From Nitrosarchaeum sp. (lineage in GTDB: Archaea > Thermoproteota > Nitrososphaeria > Nitrososphaerales > Nitrosopumilaceae), in contig JAIOOR010000008.1 of the NCBI GenBank assembly GCA_021414365.1, forward strand, positions 62,001 through 126,000: DNA of 64,000 bases, given 5' to 3'. Positions within the stretch are counted from its first letter, which is position 1, and each line of letters begins with the position of its first letter. This document shows, one piece after another, positions 62,356 to 64,000 of the stretch. A program made the position numbers and the translations under genes. The notes below the pieces were generated by a model that ran no database searches, had not been told where the DNA came from, and worked only from the letters and a program-made list of their open reading frames with translations.

Positions 62356-63590
62356 TATTTTAAACCACCGAGGATTGATTTTGCGGCAATTTCAACTTTT
62401 TTTCTGTTCTTTTGATGTGTGTATACTCGAAGAATATTCATAAAACCAGATATTGCAGAGACTACGGGAATTTGTGATATAGGCATCTCTTGAGCAGTTG
62501 ATTTACCATTCTCATTTGTTATCAAAATAATACATTTTGATTCATTTTTTGAAGGGGCCAGTGGAATTGATGGAGTGACTGAACTGTCAACAAAAATTTC
62601 ATTTTCATCGATTTTAGATTTTTTTGATATGGATGTTCTTAATTCACTAGTTTTAGCTTTTCCTAAATTAGTTCTACTAGTTAAAATTTGTTCAAATACA
62701 CATTTTAATAATTTTCTGTTTTGATAGTCTTCTGCAAATTGTCTTGCACGTCTTAATTTAGAAGATTTTGATGAGATAAGTGTAGTTAGTACGTATTCAT
62801 CTGTGAGTTTTACATATTCATTAATGTTAAATGATGTAAAACCAAATTCATCGGAAGATAATCGTAATGCTTCTAATAACATGACTTCTGCAGCTCTAAC
62901 TGTTTTATGAAAATATACAGCCTTAAACATTTGATAACGAGAATGCATCATAGATTCAAAAGAATACAGTGCTGATTTTTCTAGAGCGAGTTTTTTCTTA
63001 TGTACATCAAGTGACTGTGTTATTCTTTTGTGATCAATTTGTGCGTATTCTGCCCCAGTAAAGTAACCATCTCTTAACAAGTAATCCATCATATCAGCAC
63101 TTAATGCTCCTGAAATAATTTCATTCATGTATTGTAATTTAGAATCACCAAAAGCAATTTTCGTGATAAGTTTTTTGTCATATCCATTTTTTGATAAACT
63201 ATCACCGATTTCAGATTTTAAAATAATTTCTTTACCAAAATCTTCATGCGAGAATTTTTTTTGTTGTATTACTTCTTCAAAAAGATGTGAGAAAGGTCCA
63301 TGACCTATATCATGTAAAAGTCCTGCAAGTCTCAAAATTTCAATATCATCTGATTTCAAAATTCCTTTTTCATTTAGAGCCTGACCAGCTTGACTTGCAA
63401 TATGCATAGCGCCCAAAGAATGCTCAAATCTAGTATGCTGTGCAGCAGGATATGTTAAATGAGCCCCAGAAAGTTGACGTATTCGTCTTAGTCTTTGAAA
63501 CATAGGAGTGTCAATAATGTTTAGCTCATGATCATAAACACGGATAAAATCGTGAATTGGATCTACTATGTCTAAATAATTTTTTTTCAT
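62355..63590 (-). CDS. SAMHD1-like HD-domain phosphohydrolase
   Basis: A 411-aa protein with [54 protein letters not shown] (metal His) and [19 protein letters not shown] (HD), then [16 protein letters not shown] (Asp). This is the pattern of SAMHD1/dGTPase-type proteins, which hydrolyse dNTPs. It is between tmk (4-bp overlap) and UMP kinase (1-bp overlap), suggesting nucleotide-pool control. The C-terminal part beyond 330 differs from SAMHD1. Confidence 0.88.
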   Translation of the reverse strand: MKKNYLDIVDPIHDFIRVYDHELNIIDTPMFQRLRRIRQLSGAHLTYPAAQHTRFEHSLGAMHIASQAGQALNEKGILKSDDIEILRLAGLLHDIGHGPFSHLFEEVIQQKKFSHEDFGKEIILKSEIGDSLSKNGYDKKLITKIAFGDSKLQYMNEIISGALSADMMDYLLRDGYFTGAEYAQIDHKRITQSLDVHKKKLALEKSALYSFESMMHSRYQMFKAVYFHKTVRAAEVMLLEALRLSSDEFGFTSFNINEYVKLTDEYVLTTLISSKSSKLRRARQFAEDYQNRKLLKCVFEQILTSRTNLGKAKTSELRTSISKKSKIDENEIFVDSSVTPSIPLAPSKNESKCIILITNENGKSTAQEMPISQIPVVSAISGFMNILRVYTHQKNRKKVEIAAKSILGGLK

Positions 63591-64000
63591 ATGCCTATTT
63601 TCTTTGTAAATACTTTCAAGATATCTTTATGAACTTCTTGTTTTGGTTTTGATGCATCTATAATTTTCCAATGTTCTTTCTTTGCAATATTTCTATAAAT
63701 TTTTGATATTTTCCTTAGGAATTCTTCATTTTTTTCAAATTTATCTCTGTTGGTTTTTTTTCTACGAAATGATTCCCTCTGAGACACATCCAACAAAATT
63801 ACAAGATCTGCTTTTGGAAGTCCAGAATCTAAATTTTTTAACCATTTATGGTTCATTCCATTTGCTAAACCATAAATTAGATTAGATTGATAATAACGAT
63901 TCATTATTAAAACAGAATTTTTTGATTGTGCCAATAAAATTTCATTTAATTTCTCCCATCTATTTGCAGCTAAGAGGCAATGAATTACTTGGGGGGGAAA
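63587..64000 (-). CDS. tmk: thymidylate kinase, 5' part outside the window
   Basis: The visible 137 codons run from the window edge: VIHCLLAANRWEKLNEIL (TMPK HxLFxAxRW motif), VLIMNRYYQSNLIYG (DRYxxS-type), then DLVILLDVSQRESFRRKK (nucleotide-binding) and RDKFEKNEEFLRK (LID region). The P-loop would lie in the missing amino-terminal part. It phosphorylates dTMP. A start at TTG 63934 would cut off the W motif and is rejected. It overlaps the HD gene by 4 bp. Confidence 0.9.
   Translation of the reverse strand, partial: FPPQVIHCLLAANRWEKLNEILLAQSKNSVLIMNRYYQSNLIYGLANGMNHKWLKNLDSGLPKADLVILLDVSQRESFRRKKTNRDKFEKNEEFLRKISKIYRNIAKKEHWKIIDASKPKQEVHKDILKVFTKKIGI

Noticed and set aside
1-64000. CRISPR array, insertion sequence or prophage
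   Set aside because: No regularly spaced repeats, transposase, integrase or phage structural genes were found; the only Cas-like protein stands alone.

Overview
The window is a low-GC archaeal chromosome segment, most likely from an ammonia-oxidising member of the Nitrososphaerota (Thaumarchaeota), close to Nitrosopumilus or Nitrosarchaeum. The basis is: archaeal information-processing genes (TFE, Trm56, S19e, PDCD5, Rpp21, Nep1), an A-type ATP synthase, an Amt ammonium transporter, blue-copper and CopC/CopD proteins, PEFG-type C-terminal anchors, and the secreted W-I-K-x-x-A-G-W-W repeats that are familiar in these organisms. Species assignment is inference. Genes are tightly packed, with no gap above about 210 bp. 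Many genes have a TATA-like box about 25-28 bp before the start codon, as expected for leaderless mRNAs; TTG and GTG starts are common. I see no insertion sequence, prophage or CRISPR array.

Layout: 1-3950 is a + strand run (AbrB/PhoU regulator, methyltransferase, HflX, Trm56, TFE). 4092-5483 is a semialdehyde dehydrogenase, probably part of the carbon-fixation cycle. 5484-6661 holds a hemerythrin-like protein and a lysine-rich SWIB-like protein. 6695-11019 is a riboflavin cluster (ribE, ribB, ribH, GTP cyclohydrolase III, an amidohydrolase and the pyrimidine reductase). 11073-16958 mixes TPR, response-regulator, CitE-like, Sua5, MDR dehydrogenase, PDCD5 and S19e genes. 17140-25698 has an NRAMP transporter, Rpp21, tRNA-Gly, Nep1, a glycosidase-like exoprotein, the B12-dependent ribonucleotide reductase and an HTH/ATP-cone/NrdD-like protein. 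25850-30075 holds a thiolase/DUF35 pair, zinc-ribbon proteins, a nitrilase, a tautomerase and a rhomboid protease.

30161-45606 is a surface, copper and metal region: several secreted proteins with WW repeats or PEFG anchors, a plastocyanin, a YcnI-like protein, a CopC-CopD-propeller fusion, a ZnuABC-type transporter and its divergent NikR-like regulator. 45617-47832 has a Lon-N protein and divergent pyrB/pyrI. 47864-59493 holds the split A-type ATP synthase (E-A-B-D-small ORF-K on the minus strand, I and C on the plus strand), with a sulfurtransferase and Amt between. 59502-64000 ends with a Cas4-like Fe-S protein, small membrane proteins and a nucleotide operon (tmk, SAMHD1-like HD protein, UMP kinase).

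The most interesting points are: an amidohydrolase embedded in the riboflavin operon that could be the archaeal deaminase I know to be unassigned; a NrdD-like protein that has lost its radical residues and gained a DNA-binding domain next to nrdJ; two genes (the aldehyde dehydrogenase and ribH) whose only plausible start is CTG, each 8 nt after the same AGGTG motif; and a surface-protein gene broken by a 17-bp deletion inside a 142-bp repeat shared with its neighbour.
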